Positions 13,804 to 21,514 of a stretch of DNA of 36,916 bases are shown here, piece after piece. The notes under the pieces are model-generated. The model was not told where the DNA came from. It saw nothing but the letters and a program-made list of their open reading frames with translations, and did no database searches. The translations under genes were made by a program, and so were the position numbers. The stretch is from a virus: the IMG/VR virus record IMGVR_UViG_3300025070_000103, positions 1-36,916 of that record. One strand, 5' to 3'. Position 1 is the stretch's first letter, and every line of letters begins with the position of its first letter.

Positions 13804-14146
13804 GCACTTCAGTAGAGATGAGTTTGCTTGTCAAGCCACAGGTGAGAACGAGATAGAGGATGAGTTAATATATGCCTTGGATGAACTTAGAGAGCACTGT
13901 GGTTTTCCTTTTGTTATCACAAGTGGCTATAGATCACCTGACCATCCTATTGAGCTAGGTAAACAACGACCAGGTACACATGCACAAGGCATAGCAGCGG
14001 ACATAGCTGTGTCTTCAGGTCTACAAAGGTACACTATAGTAAAGAATGCTATTAAGTTAGGCTTTACTGGTATTGGTGTTGCTGGAGGTTTTGTGCATGT
14101 AGACATTAGAGCTACTGATACACCTGTAATGTGGACGTATAGTTAG
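13793..14146 (+). CDS. Endolysin: zinc D-Ala-D-Ala type peptidase, M15 family
   Basis: Using ATG 13793 (AAGGAG upstream, 11-bp overlap with the previous gene) the product is 117 residues, the usual size for a Peptidase_M15_3 domain. The SGYR motif (44-47), the H63 and D70 ligands in GTHAQGIAADI, and H102 in VHVDI are all visible, matching the zinc site that cleaves peptidoglycan cross-links. There is no signal peptide, so it would need a holin; one lies at 21515. Its place between the terminase genes is unusual for a lysis gene. Confidence 0.88.
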   Translation: MTFKHFSRDEFACQATGENEIEDELIYALDELREHCGFPFVITSGYRSPDHPIELGKQRPGTHAQGIAADIAVSSGLQRYTIVKNAIKLGFTGIGVAGGFVHVDIRATDTPVMWTYS

Positions 14147-14289
14147 TGCTTACTAACAGAGAGTACAAGAAGACCTTAGCACAACAAGAGGATCTAAACT
14201 GGGACGGAGATCCTGAGTTAGATGCTGAGTATGAGTGTGAAGAAGAAAAAGACTTAGATGAGTTAGTAGTTAAGTATTTCTATGACTGA
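14146..14289 (+). CDS. Small acidic protein, 47 aa, GTG start
   Basis: A 47-codon frame bridges the gap between endolysin and large terminase. Its GTG start shares one base with the endolysin stop (TAGTG), and its stop TGA lies inside the first codons of terminase (ATGACTGA), a layout typical of coupled translation. The product is very acidic (DGDPELDAEYECEEEKDLDE in the middle) with an N-terminal basic patch. No family is recognised. It may serve mainly to couple terminase translation. Confidence 0.58.
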   Translation: MLTNREYKKTLAQQEDLNWDGDPELDAEYECEEEKDLDELVVKYFYD

Positions 14290-15538
14290 TCTTAACATAC
14301 AACTACTGGATTGGCAGCAACAAGTATGGGAAGACCCTACTAGATTTAAGATTGTAGCTGCCGGTAGACGTACAGGTAAGTCCAGACTAGCAGCTTGGAT
14401 GTTAATTGTTAATGCTCTACAGGCAGACAGAGGCCATGTGTTCTATGTAGCTCCAACACAAGGACAGGCCAGAGACATCATGTGGCAAACACTATTGGAA
14501 CTGGCGCACCCTGTTGTATCTAACGCACACATAAACAACCTACAAATTAAGTTAGTCAACGGTGCAACCATCAGCCTCAAGGGTGCTGACAGACCAGAGA
14601 CTATGCGTGGTGTGTCACTAAAGTTCCTAGTGATGGACGAGTACGCTGACATGAAGCCTGAAGTCTTTGAGCAGATCCTTAGACCTGCCTTGGCTGACCA
14701 GAAGGGTGCTGCACTGTTCATTGGTACACCTATGGGGCGTAATCACTTCTATGACCTGTACAAGTACGCAGAGCTAGAGGACGATGAGTCCTATACTGCA
14801 TGGCACTTTACAAGTTATGACAATGAGTTGTTAGACCCAGATGAGATTGACCTAGCTAAGAAGTCTATGTCATCCTACGCATTCCGTCAAGAGTTTATGG
14901 CATCCTTTGAAGCTAGAGGCTCAGAGATGTTTAAGGAGGAGTGGGTTAAGTTTAGTGAGGATAAACCTGAAGTAGGTGATTATTATATTGCAGCAGACTT
15001 GGCAAACTACGTAGACCCTACAGCGTCTTCTAAAAAACAAAATAAAAATAGAGATACAGCTTCTATTGCAATTGTAAAAATAAATGAAGATGGCTGGTAT
15101 GTTGATAACATTATTTACGGAGTTTGGACAACTCCTGAAACAGCAGCTAAAATCTTTCAAGCTGTTAGAGACTATAAACCAATAGCAGTAGGTATTGAAA
15201 GAGGTATTTCTAGAAATGCTATAATGTCTCCTCTACTAGACTTACAAAAACGCTACGGTATGTTTTTTAGAGTAGAAGAACTAACACACGGAAACAAAAA
15301 GAAAACAGACAGAATTATGTGGGCCTTACAGGGTAGATTTGAGAATGGTTTTATAACACTAAATAAAGGTGAATGGAACAGTAAATTTTTAGATCAGTTA
15401 TTCCAGTTCCCTGACCCGTTAACACATGATGATTTAGTTGATTCTCTTGCATATATAGACCAATTAGCTAAAGTAGCTTATCATTATGACTTTGAGATTG
15501 ATGATCTTGAGGTCTTAGACGCAGTAACAGGATACTAA
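14282..15538 (+). CDS. Large terminase subunit (ATPase and nuclease)
   Basis: The packaging motor, 418 residues. ATPase domain: Walker A A27-S34 (AGRRTGKS), Walker B with D119 and E120 (FLVMDE), and a coupling-like IGTP motif (147-150). RNase H-like nuclease domain: D239 (YIAADLAN), E306 (VGIERG) and D387 (HDDLVDSLAY). It pumps DNA into the prohead through the portal and cuts concatemers. The DNA becomes clearly more A-rich from about 14980 to 15500, the nuclease half, while the first half resembles its neighbours. Confidence 0.96.
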   Translation: MTDLNIQLLDWQQQVWEDPTRFKIVAAGRRTGKSRLAAWMLIVNALQADRGHVFYVAPTQGQARDIMWQTLLELAHPVVSNAHINNLQIKLVNGATISLKGADRPETMRGVSLKFLVMDEYADMKPEVFEQILRPALADQKGAALFIGTPMGRNHFYDLYKYAELEDDESYTAWHFTSYDNELLDPDEIDLAKKSMSSYAFRQEFMASFEARGSEMFKEEWVKFSEDKPEVGDYYIAADLANYVDPTASSKKQNKNRDTASIAIVKINEDGWYVDNIIYGVWTTPETAAKIFQAVRDYKPIAVGIERGISRNAIMSPLLDLQKRYGMFFRVEELTHGNKKKTDRIMWALQGRFENGFITLNKGEWNSKFLDQLFQFPDPLTHDDLVDSLAYIDQLAKVAYHYDFEIDDLEVLDAVTGY

Positions 15539-15539
15539 C

Positions 15540-15749
15540 ATGACAACAAGAGCAGGCACTAGAGCTAAAGCACAAAAACCTAAGTCAAGAGTCAATGAAG
15601 CCGGTAACTACACCAAACCCACTATGCGTAAGAACCTATTTAATAAAATCAAAGCAGGTACAAAAGGTGGCAAGGCTGGACAATGGTCAGCGAGGAAAGC
15701 CCAGATGTTGGCAAAAGAATACAAAGCCAAGGGTGGAGGATACACATAA
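15540..15749 (+). CDS. Small basic protein, 69 aa
   Basis: A 69-residue, highly basic protein with the segment NEAGNYTKPTMRKNLFNKIK followed by KGGKAGQWSARKAQMLAKEYKAKGGGYT. This pattern is frequent in tailed phages next to packaging genes and has no assigned function known to me. The charge suggests nucleic-acid binding. Its first residues (RAGTRAKAQ) closely match those of the next gene, down to a shared DNA stretch. It starts two bases after the terminase stop, and its own stop overlaps the next start (TAATG). Confidence 0.75.
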   Translation: MTTRAGTRAKAQKPKSRVNEAGNYTKPTMRKNLFNKIKAGTKGGKAGQWSARKAQMLAKEYKAKGGGYT

Positions 15750-16069
15750 TGGCAAGAGCAGGCACTAGAGCTAGGGCTCAGGGAGCTAAACGTAGAAGTA
15801 AAAGTAGCTCGTCAGGCTTAAAAAAACCACAACAAGCGTTAAAAAACTGGACTAAGCAAAAGTGGCGCACAAAGTCAGGTAAACCTAGCACTCAAGGAGC
15901 TAAAGCTACTGGAGAACGCTACTTACCATCAAAAGCAATCAAGTCTTTGTCTCCACAAGAGTACGCAGCCACCACTAGAAAGAAAAGAAAAGACACTAAG
16001 GCTGGTAGACAGCACTCAGCGCAGCCTAAAAAGATAGCAAATAAAACTCGTAGCACAAGGACGGCTTAA
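15749..16069 (+). CDS. Basic protein, 106 aa (DUF5872-like)
   Basis: From ATG 15749, directly on the previous stop, this gives 106 very basic residues. The central and C-terminal parts (NWTKQKWRTKSGKP, GERYLPSKAIKSLSPQEYAA, TRKKRKDTKAGRQ) resemble the DUF5872 type of phage-encoded basic proteins, though the family name is from memory. Function is unknown; DNA packaging or compaction is an inference from charge and from the place between terminase and portal. Confidence 0.75.
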   Translation: MARAGTRARAQGAKRRSKSSSSGLKKPQQALKNWTKQKWRTKSGKPSTQGAKATGERYLPSKAIKSLSPQEYAATTRKKRKDTKAGRQHSAQPKKIANKTRSTRTA

Positions 16070-16074
16070 AAATT

Positions 16075-18117
16075 ATGGATTACAGTGACAATGACGTTCT
16101 GTCTAGCGACGAACACCTAGAAAACTGGGTAATGGCTAAGTGTGACTCGTGGCGAGATCACTATGAGTCCAATTATGCAGAAAGATTTGAAGAATTCTAC
16201 CGTTTATGGCGTGGAATCTGGGCAGCAGAGGACATGGAGCGCAAAAGTGAGCGTTCACGTATCATTTCACCCGCATTACAGCAGGCTGTAGAGTCCAGCG
16301 TAGCAGAAATTGAAGAAGCAACCTTTGGTCGTGGTAAGTATTTTGACATTACTGACGATCTAGGGGACGCAGAAGCACAAGATGTTGTGTATCTACGCAC
16401 TAAGCTGCATGAGGACTTTGAGAAGACTCAAGTACGCAAGCAAGTAGGCGAATGTCTCATCAACAGTGCTGTGTTTGGTACTGGTGTAGCTGAAGTAGTG
16501 CTAGAGGAAGTCAAAGAGATGGCTCCTGCTACACAGCCTATTATGGACGGACAGCTAGAAGCAGTAGGTGTTAATGTAACAGACCGTACAGTAGTTAAAC
16601 TACGCCCTGTACTGCCACAAAACTTCCTAATTGACCCAGTAGCAACCTCCATACAGGACGCTATAGGCGTTGCTGTGGATGAGTTTGTGCCACGACACAA
16701 GGTACAACAGCTACAGGAAGAAGGTGTCTACAGGAGCGTATACGTAGGTCAGGCGGCTAGTGACTACGACCTAGAGCCAGATCAAGACCTAACTAGCTAC
16801 GATGAAGACAAGGTACGCTTAACCAAATACTACGGTCTTGTTCCTCGTTACTTGCTAGAGATTGGTGAAAAAGAAGCACTGCTTGACGATGACGAAGACA
16901 TTGCTGATGTTGAACTAGAGGAACCAGAGAACGATGAAGATGCCAGCTATTACGTCGAAGCTATTGTGGTTGTGGCTAATGGAGGCATCCTACTAAAAGC
17001 AGAAGCTAACCCATACATGATGCAGGATCGTCCTGTAGTAGCCTTCCCTTGGGATGTAGTTCCCGGTAGGTTCTGGGGACGTGGTGTGTGTGAGAAGGGT
17101 TACAACAGTCAGAAGGCGCTTGACACGGAGCTTCGTGCCCGTATTGATGCTCTAGCACTGACTGTACACCCAATGATGGCTATGGACGCTACACGCCTTC
17201 CTAGAGGCTCTCGTCCAGAAGTACGCCCCGGTAAGATCTTGTTAACCAATGGCGACCCTAAGTCTGTCATCAACCCATTCAACTTTGGTCAAGTAAGCCA
17301 GATTACATTTGCACAGGCAGCAGAACTACAGAAGATGGTTCAGATGTCTACAGGTGCCATTGACTCCGCTGGTATTCCCGGCAGTATCAACGGTGACGCT
17401 ACGGCTGCTGGTATCAGTATGTCCCTTGGTGCAATCATCAAGCGTCACAAGCGTACCTTGATTAACTTCCAACAGTCCTTCTTGATTCCTTTTGTCAAAA
17501 TGGCTGCTTGTCGTTACATGCAGTTTGATCCAGAGAACTATCCTGTCAAGGACTACAAGTTTAACACTACGTCTACTCTAGGTATCATTGCTCGTGAGTA
17601 TGAAGTAACACAGCTTGTACAACTGTTGCAAACCATGCCAGCAGAATCTCCACTGTACAACACGTTGATTCAGTCAATCATTGACAATATGAACCTGTCT
17701 AACCGTGAAGAACTGATGGCTAAGTTGGCTCAGGCAGAGCAAGCATCACAACCTACTGAAGAACAGCAACAGATGCAACAAGCGGCTGCACAGGCACAGA
17801 TGGCCTTCCAGCAGTCACAGACAGCAGCACTTAACGGTCAAGCACAGGAGTCTAGTGCTAGAGCGCAAAAGATTGCTGTAGAGACACAGCTTGCACCACA
17901 GGAGCTACAGATTGACCAGATCAAGGCAGTCACAGCTAACCTGAAAGCAGGCGACCAAGAGGACAAGGAGTTTGAGCGTCGTATGAAGATTGCTCAGACA
18001 TTCTTGAAAGAGAAAGAGATTGACCTAAGAAACTCTCCTTCTGCTCCTGCTGCTCAACAACAGCAACCCATGCAACCCCAGCAACCCCAGCAACCCCTTA
18101 GACTGCAACAAGGATAA
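16075..18117 (+). CDS. Portal protein
   Basis: A 680-residue protein in the expected place after the terminase. It would form the dodecameric ring through which DNA enters and leaves the capsid. An N-terminal helical part (about 1-90, with WRDHYESNYAERFEEFYRLW) is followed by a mixed core with portal-like segments (VLPQNFLIDP, FPWDVVPGRFWGRGV, STGAIDSAGIPG) and a long helical, glutamine-rich C-terminal barrel-like region ending in a poly-Gln/Pro tail (about 640-680). Size and layout fit podovirus-type portals of the P22-like kind; no catalytic motif is expected. Confidence 0.9.
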   Translation: MDYSDNDVLSSDEHLENWVMAKCDSWRDHYESNYAERFEEFYRLWRGIWAAEDMERKSERSRIISPALQQAVESSVAEIEEATFGRGKYFDITDDLGDAEAQDVVYLRTKLHEDFEKTQVRKQVGECLINSAVFGTGVAEVVLEEVKEMAPATQPIMDGQLEAVGVNVTDRTVVKLRPVLPQNFLIDPVATSIQDAIGVAVDEFVPRHKVQQLQEEGVYRSVYVGQAASDYDLEPDQDLTSYDEDKVRLTKYYGLVPRYLLEIGEKEALLDDDEDIADVELEEPENDEDASYYVEAIVVVANGGILLKAEANPYMMQDRPVVAFPWDVVPGRFWGRGVCEKGYNSQKALDTELRARIDALALTVHPMMAMDATRLPRGSRPEVRPGKILLTNGDPKSVINPFNFGQVSQITFAQAAELQKMVQMSTGAIDSAGIPGSINGDATAAGISMSLGAIIKRHKRTLINFQQSFLIPFVKMAACRYMQFDPENYPVKDYKFNTTSTLGIIAREYEVTQLVQLLQTMPAESPLYNTLIQSIIDNMNLSNREELMAKLAQAEQASQPTEEQQQMQQAAAQAQMAFQQSQTAALNGQAQESSARAQKIAVETQLAPQELQIDQIKAVTANLKAGDQEDKEFERRMKIAQTFLKEKEIDLRNSPSAPAAQQQQPMQPQQPQQPLRLQQG

Positions 18118-18121
18118 ATTG

Positions 18122-18253
18122 ATGGTCGTAACACGTACAGAACTAACTCAGATAGTAGATCAAGTCAACAAAAAGTTTGATGAACTAGAAGCTAAAATTA
18201 AAGAGTTAGAGGCAAAGAATGTTAAGAAACTACCGAACAAGAAGGCGGCGTAA
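18122..18253 (+). CDS. Small coiled-coil protein, 43 aa
   Basis: A 43-codon frame just after the portal stop, with AGGA seven bases before the ATG and a stop overlapping the next start (TAATG). Residues 6-37 form one amphipathic helix with heptad spacing (LTQIVDQVNKKFDELEAKIK), followed by a basic tail (KKLPNKKAA). Such short helices can be assembly cofactors or portal-associated peptides, but the function is unknown. Spacing and the ribosome site make it a credible gene. Confidence 0.72.
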   Translation: MVVTRTELTQIVDQVNKKFDELEAKIKELEAKNVKKLPNKKAA

Positions 18254-18510
18254 TGCCTAGTCCACGTAAAGGTAAAGCAAGAGTAAAAGTGACTTCCAGT
18301 GGCAAAAAAGTCTCTTACGGTCAGGCAGGTCAAGCTAAAGGCGGTGGCCCTAGAGTAAAGCCGGGAACCAGTAAGGGTGACAGCTACTGTGCTAGGTCGC
18401 TAGGTATTAAGAAAAGACTTCCTAAAAAGAAGCAGAATGATCCTAACACACCTAACAACTTATCACGTAAGCGTTGGAAATGTTCTGGCGCAAAATCAAG
18501 GAGAAAGTAA
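18253..18510 (+). CDS. Basic phage protein with GDSYCARS motif, 85 aa
   Basis: An 85-residue basic protein, rich in Lys, Gly and Ser. Segments GKKVSYGQAGQAKGGGPRVK, GTSKGDSYCARSLGIKKR, PNTPNNLSRKRWKCSGAKS are arranged as in short phage proteins seen near portal and capsid genes in other phages. Its two cysteines are 31 residues apart. No activity is known; DNA binding within the head is an inference from charge. Confidence 0.72.
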   Translation: MPSPRKGKARVKVTSSGKKVSYGQAGQAKGGGPRVKPGTSKGDSYCARSLGIKKRLPKKKQNDPNTPNNLSRKRWKCSGAKSRRK

Positions 18511-18511
18511 A

Positions 18512-18631
18512 ATGCCAATGGTAGGCGGAAAGAAGTACAGTTACACCCCTAAAGGTAGAGCAGCAGCAGCTAAAGCTAAAAAGCGTCAAAACATGAAGCC
18601 TCGTGCAACAGGTGGACGTAGGGGCCGCTGA
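18512..18631 (+). CDS. Very small basic protein, 39 aa
   Basis: From ATG 18512, with AAGGAG eight bases upstream, this is a 39-residue peptide (MPMVGGKKYSYTPKGRAAAA then KAKKRQNMKPRATGGRRGR). It is one of four basic small proteins interleaved with the packaging genes. No domain is expected at this size. The strong ribosome site and tight spacing support expression. Function is unknown; nucleic-acid binding is likely from composition. Confidence 0.75.
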   Translation: MPMVGGKKYSYTPKGRAAAAKAKKRQNMKPRATGGRRGR

Positions 18632-18633
18632 CG

Positions 18634-19083
18634 GTGATTGCAGAGATAAGTGCAATTGTTGCTGGTGTCAATGCTGCTACGTCTGCTATTAAGCGTGTAG
18701 CTGAGACTACCAACGACATCTCAAGTATCTCTGCTTTCTTATCTACTCTTGGAGGTGCAGAGGTAGAGTTAGCTAGAGCGCAGAATGAAGGCGGACTATC
18801 TGAAGGAGATGCTGTCAAAGCTGCACTAGCTAAAAAACAAATACAAGAGACTATGAAGGAGATTAAAGATCTCTTCACAGTCAGCGGTAACGGACAACTT
18901 TATCAAGAGGCCATGCTTGCAATGGCTGAAGCTAGGAAGGCTAAACAACTAGAGTTAGCTAGAGCAGCAGCAGCTAAGAAGAAGTTTTGGAAAGACGTTA
19001 AAGAGATAGGCGCTGTCATTTGTGTGCTGGTGTTTTTAATACCTATGTGCTTAGCTCTTTTAATTTCATATTTAACAAAATAA
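18634..19083 (+). CDS. Alanine-rich helical protein with C-terminal membrane anchor, 149 aa
   Basis: The frame starts with GTG at 18634, three bases after the previous stop, with AGGGG nine bases upstream. An Ala-rich helical N-terminal part (residues 1-110) is followed by a basic stretch (AAAAKKKFWKDVK) and one strong membrane helix at about 123-147 (IGAVICVLVFLIPMCLALLI). The layout could suit a minor virion protein or a lysis accessory; I cannot decide. It ends just before the second consensus promoter. Confidence 0.72.
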   Translation: MIAEISAIVAGVNAATSAIKRVAETTNDISSISAFLSTLGGAEVELARAQNEGGLSEGDAVKAALAKKQIQETMKEIKDLFTVSGNGQLYQEAMLAMAEARKAKQLELARAAAAKKKFWKDVKEIGAVICVLVFLIPMCLALLISYLTK

Positions 19084-19086
19084 CAC

Positions 19087-19115
19087 TTGACAAATGAGTC
19101 AAAGTATGCTATAAT
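19087..19115 (+). promoter_or_regulatory. Second perfect sigma70 promoter, ahead of scaffold and capsid genes
   Basis: TTGACA (19087-19092), 17-base spacer, TATAAT (19110-19115) with TGC before the -10. It shares AATG and AAAGTATGC of the spacer with the promoter at 13337 (13 of 17 spacer bases). It lies in a real intergenic gap and should boost the downstream zinc-ribbon, scaffold and major capsid genes. The transcription start would be about 19122, leaving a leader of roughly 45 bases. Confidence 0.9.
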
Positions 19116-19165
19116 GTATAGGTACATAAGTGTACACAAGTATTCTTTAACAAAGGTAAAATACT

Positions 19166-19420
19166 ATGACTCAAGAGTTAGAAACATACTTTAACAATTA
19201 CTTTGCTATGTTTAGATCAGAAGGCTGGAAACAGTTAATCTCTGACCTACAGAGTAATGTTATACAGATCAACTCAGTAGAAATGACTACGGATAATGAT
19301 AACTTGAACTTCCGTAAGGGACAGTTAGCTATCCTAGCAACCATATTAAATCTTGAAACACAGATTGATAACGGCTATCAACAAGCAGAATCAGAAGAGT
19401 CTGTAGATGAGGCTGTTTGA
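19166..19420 (+). CDS. Conserved podovirus protein of unknown function, 84 aa
   Basis: An 84-residue acidic helical protein, first after the second promoter. Segments YFNNYFAMFRSEGWKQLISD and NLNFRKGQLAILATILNLE recall small proteins found just ahead of capsid genes in marine podoviruses; the role is unknown to me. The C-terminus is an acidic tail. It overlaps the zinc-ribbon gene by 14 bp. Position suggests a capsid-assembly accessory. Confidence 0.75.
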   Translation: MTQELETYFNNYFAMFRSEGWKQLISDLQSNVIQINSVEMTTDNDNLNFRKGQLAILATILNLETQIDNGYQQAESEESVDEAV

Positions 19421-19631
19421 TTTTAGATGTCCTTGTGGCAAACTGTTTGAAGATTTAGTTAAGTCTGATGTTACAACTTCTAGGTGCAGTTGTGGCTTGG
19501 ACGCTAAACGTGTTATCTCTCCAGTGAGATCTAACCTTGAAGGCATTAGTGGAGACTTCCCTGATGCACATGATAGGTGGGTTAAACGACGAGAGCAACA
19601 CATGGCACATGAACGAAGGCAAACCTCATAG
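19407..19631 (+). CDS. FmdB-like zinc-ribbon protein, 74 aa
   Basis: A 74-residue protein beginning FDFRCPCGKLFEDLVKSD and then SRCSCGLDAKRVIS: two CxCG knuckles separated by about 17 residues, the pattern of FmdB-type zinc ribbons, followed by ISGDFPDAHDRWVKRREQH. Phage proteins of this type are common near capsid genes and have no proven function. It lies between the second promoter and the scaffold gene and may help regulate or assemble heads. Confidence 0.8.
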   Translation: MRLFDFRCPCGKLFEDLVKSDVTTSRCSCGLDAKRVISPVRSNLEGISGDFPDAHDRWVKRREQHMAHERRQTS

Positions 19632-19680
19632 AGAACCTTCATACTAAACATCTCCACAATACTAAGGTACGGAGTTAATA

Positions 19681-20469
19681 ATGGCTAAGATTATTGAACC
19701 TGAGCGTCAGGATACTCAAGAAGAGAACGAACAGCAACTAGATATGTTTGCACAAGTAGAGGAACAACAGGAAACTCCTGAACCACAGGAACCTGAGATC
19801 CCAGACAAGTACAAAGGTAAGTCCGCTGAAGAACTTGTACAGATGCACCAAGAAGCTGAGAAGCTATTGGGCCGACAGAGTTCTGAAGTAGGTGAGCTAC
19901 GTAAGGTTGTTGATACGTATATCCAGACACAACTCACAGAAGATACTAAAGAAGCACCCCAACAAGACGAAGAAGTAGATTGGTTTACAGACCCTGATAA
20001 GGCTGTAGATAGGGCTATTCAAAACCACCCTAAGATTAAGGAAGCTGAAGCCGTAACGCAACAGTACAAAGCAAGTGCTGCATTATCAGAGCTACAACGT
20101 AAGCACCCTGATATGCAACAAATCTTGCAAGATACTAACTTTGCTGAATGGATTAAAGCATCTAATGTTAGGACTAAGCTGTTTGTGGCAGCAGACCAGC
20201 AGTATGATAGTGAAGCCGCTGATGAGCTATTTAGCTTATGGAAAGAGCGACAGAACATTGTACAGCAGACTGCCGCTGTAGAGGAGCAATCCCGTAAGCA
20301 AGCAGTTAAGGCAGCTTCCACAGGCAATGCTCGTGGTAGCACAGAATCAGCACCTAAGAAGATCTACCGACGCGCAGACATTATTAACCTTATGAGAACC
20401 GACCCTGATCGCTATGCTGCTCTACAACCAGAGATTATGAAGGCATACGAAGAAAAACGGGTCAGATAG
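19681..20469 (+). CDS. Capsid scaffolding (head assembly) protein
   Basis: A 262-residue acidic, glutamine- and glutamate-rich protein directly before the major capsid gene, the usual place and composition of scaffolds. The N-terminal 60 residues are disordered; then come IPDKYKGKSAEELVQMHQEA, a central helical region, and a basic C-terminal domain (KKIYRRADIINLMRTDPDRY), as expected for the coat-binding end of scaffolds. GGAG six bases before ATG 19681 supports the start. It would be expelled or degraded on head maturation. Confidence 0.88.
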   Translation: MAKIIEPERQDTQEENEQQLDMFAQVEEQQETPEPQEPEIPDKYKGKSAEELVQMHQEAEKLLGRQSSEVGELRKVVDTYIQTQLTEDTKEAPQQDEEVDWFTDPDKAVDRAIQNHPKIKEAEAVTQQYKASAALSELQRKHPDMQQILQDTNFAEWIKASNVRTKLFVAADQQYDSEAADELFSLWKERQNIVQQTAAVEEQSRKQAVKAASTGNARGSTESAPKKIYRRADIINLMRTDPDRYAALQPEIMKAYEEKRVR

Positions 20470-20491
20470 TATATCTTAGGAGATATTTATT

Positions 20492-21457
20492 ATGACTGAT
20501 TCCACATATCCCGCAACTGGCGGGTTCGTTGACAACACTAGCGCAGCTACTTTTATTCCAGAAATCTGGAGTGACGAGATTGTTGCAGCCTACCAGAAGA
20601 ACCTCGTATTGGCAAACCTTGTCAAGAAGATGTCTATGGCTGGCAAGAAGGGTGATACCATCCATGTACCTAAGCCTGTCCGTGGTGACGCTCACGCTAA
20701 AGCTGAGAACACTGCTGTAACGGTTCAGAACGCTACGGAAGGTGAAGTGCAGATCTCTATTGACAAGCACTTTGAATACTCACGTTTGATTGAAGACATT
20801 ACGGACGTACAAGCTCTTAGCTCACTGCGTCAGTTCTACACGGAAGATGCTGGCTACGCTTTGGCGAAGCAAGTTGACACCGACCTGCACAGCTTGGCTA
20901 CTGGCCTTGGTGCTTCCGGTACGTCTTCTACGACTTACCTGAACAACGGCGGTACGTTCTTTGTAGACGCTACTAACGGCTTGTCTACTTACACGGCTGA
21001 CACGGTTGTTCCTGCTGACGTATTCACTGACGCTGGTTTCCGTGGCCTGATCCAGAAGCTAGACGATGCTGATGTACCAATGGAAAACCGTTGCTTCATC
21101 ATTCCTCCTTCAGTTCGCAACACCATCATGGGTATTGATCGTTACGTAAGTTCTGACTTCGTAAACAACGGTCAAGTCACCAATGGTCAGATTGGTCAAC
21201 TGTACGGCATTGACGTATTTGTTAGCACCAACTGCCCTGTTGTTGAAGCTGCTGGTGATAACTCTGCTTCTTCTGTAGACTCTCTGGGCGCTTTGCTGAT
21301 CCAGAAGGATGCAATTGTAATGGCTGAACAACTGGGCGTTCGCTCTCAGACTCAGTACAAGCAAGAGTTCTTGGCTAACCTGTTTACTTCAGATACTCTG
21401 TACGGCTGCAACGTACTGCGTCCTGAGTCAGGTGTAACTTTGGTTGTTCCTAAGTAA
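20492..21457 (+). CDS. Major capsid protein
   Basis: A 321-residue protein expected to form the icosahedral shell (HK97 fold inferred). Typical segments are FIPEIWSDEIVAAYQKNLVL near the N-terminus, GDTIHVPKPVRG, SIDKHFEYSRLIEDI and RCFIIPPSVRN. TAGGAG nine bases before the ATG is the strongest ribosome site in the window. The gene's codons are richer in C-ending forms (aac, ttc, tac) than most neighbours, as in highly expressed genes. A hairpin terminator follows at 21468. Confidence 0.93.
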   Translation: MTDSTYPATGGFVDNTSAATFIPEIWSDEIVAAYQKNLVLANLVKKMSMAGKKGDTIHVPKPVRGDAHAKAENTAVTVQNATEGEVQISIDKHFEYSRLIEDITDVQALSSLRQFYTEDAGYALAKQVDTDLHSLATGLGASGTSSTTYLNNGGTFFVDATNGLSTYTADTVVPADVFTDAGFRGLIQKLDDADVPMENRCFIIPPSVRNTIMGIDRYVSSDFVNNGQVTNGQIGQLYGIDVFVSTNCPVVEAAGDNSASSVDSLGALLIQKDAIVMAEQLGVRSQTQYKQEFLANLFTSDTLYGCNVLRPESGVTLVVPK

Positions 21458-21467
21458 TAACCATCTA

Positions 21468-21500
21468 ACTGGGGGCTGCTACGGTGGCCCCTAGTTTTAT
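21468..21500 (+). terminator. Rho-independent terminator after the major capsid gene
   Basis: ACTGGGGGC (21468-21476) pairs with GCCCCTAGT (21487-21495), one G-T pair included, with a 10-base loop and a following TTTTATT. It sits 11 bases after the capsid stop and before the holin gene. Partial termination would keep capsid mRNA above tail mRNA, since no new promoter is seen downstream. Confidence 0.8.
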
Positions 21501-21514
21501 TGAGGTAGCTAAGT

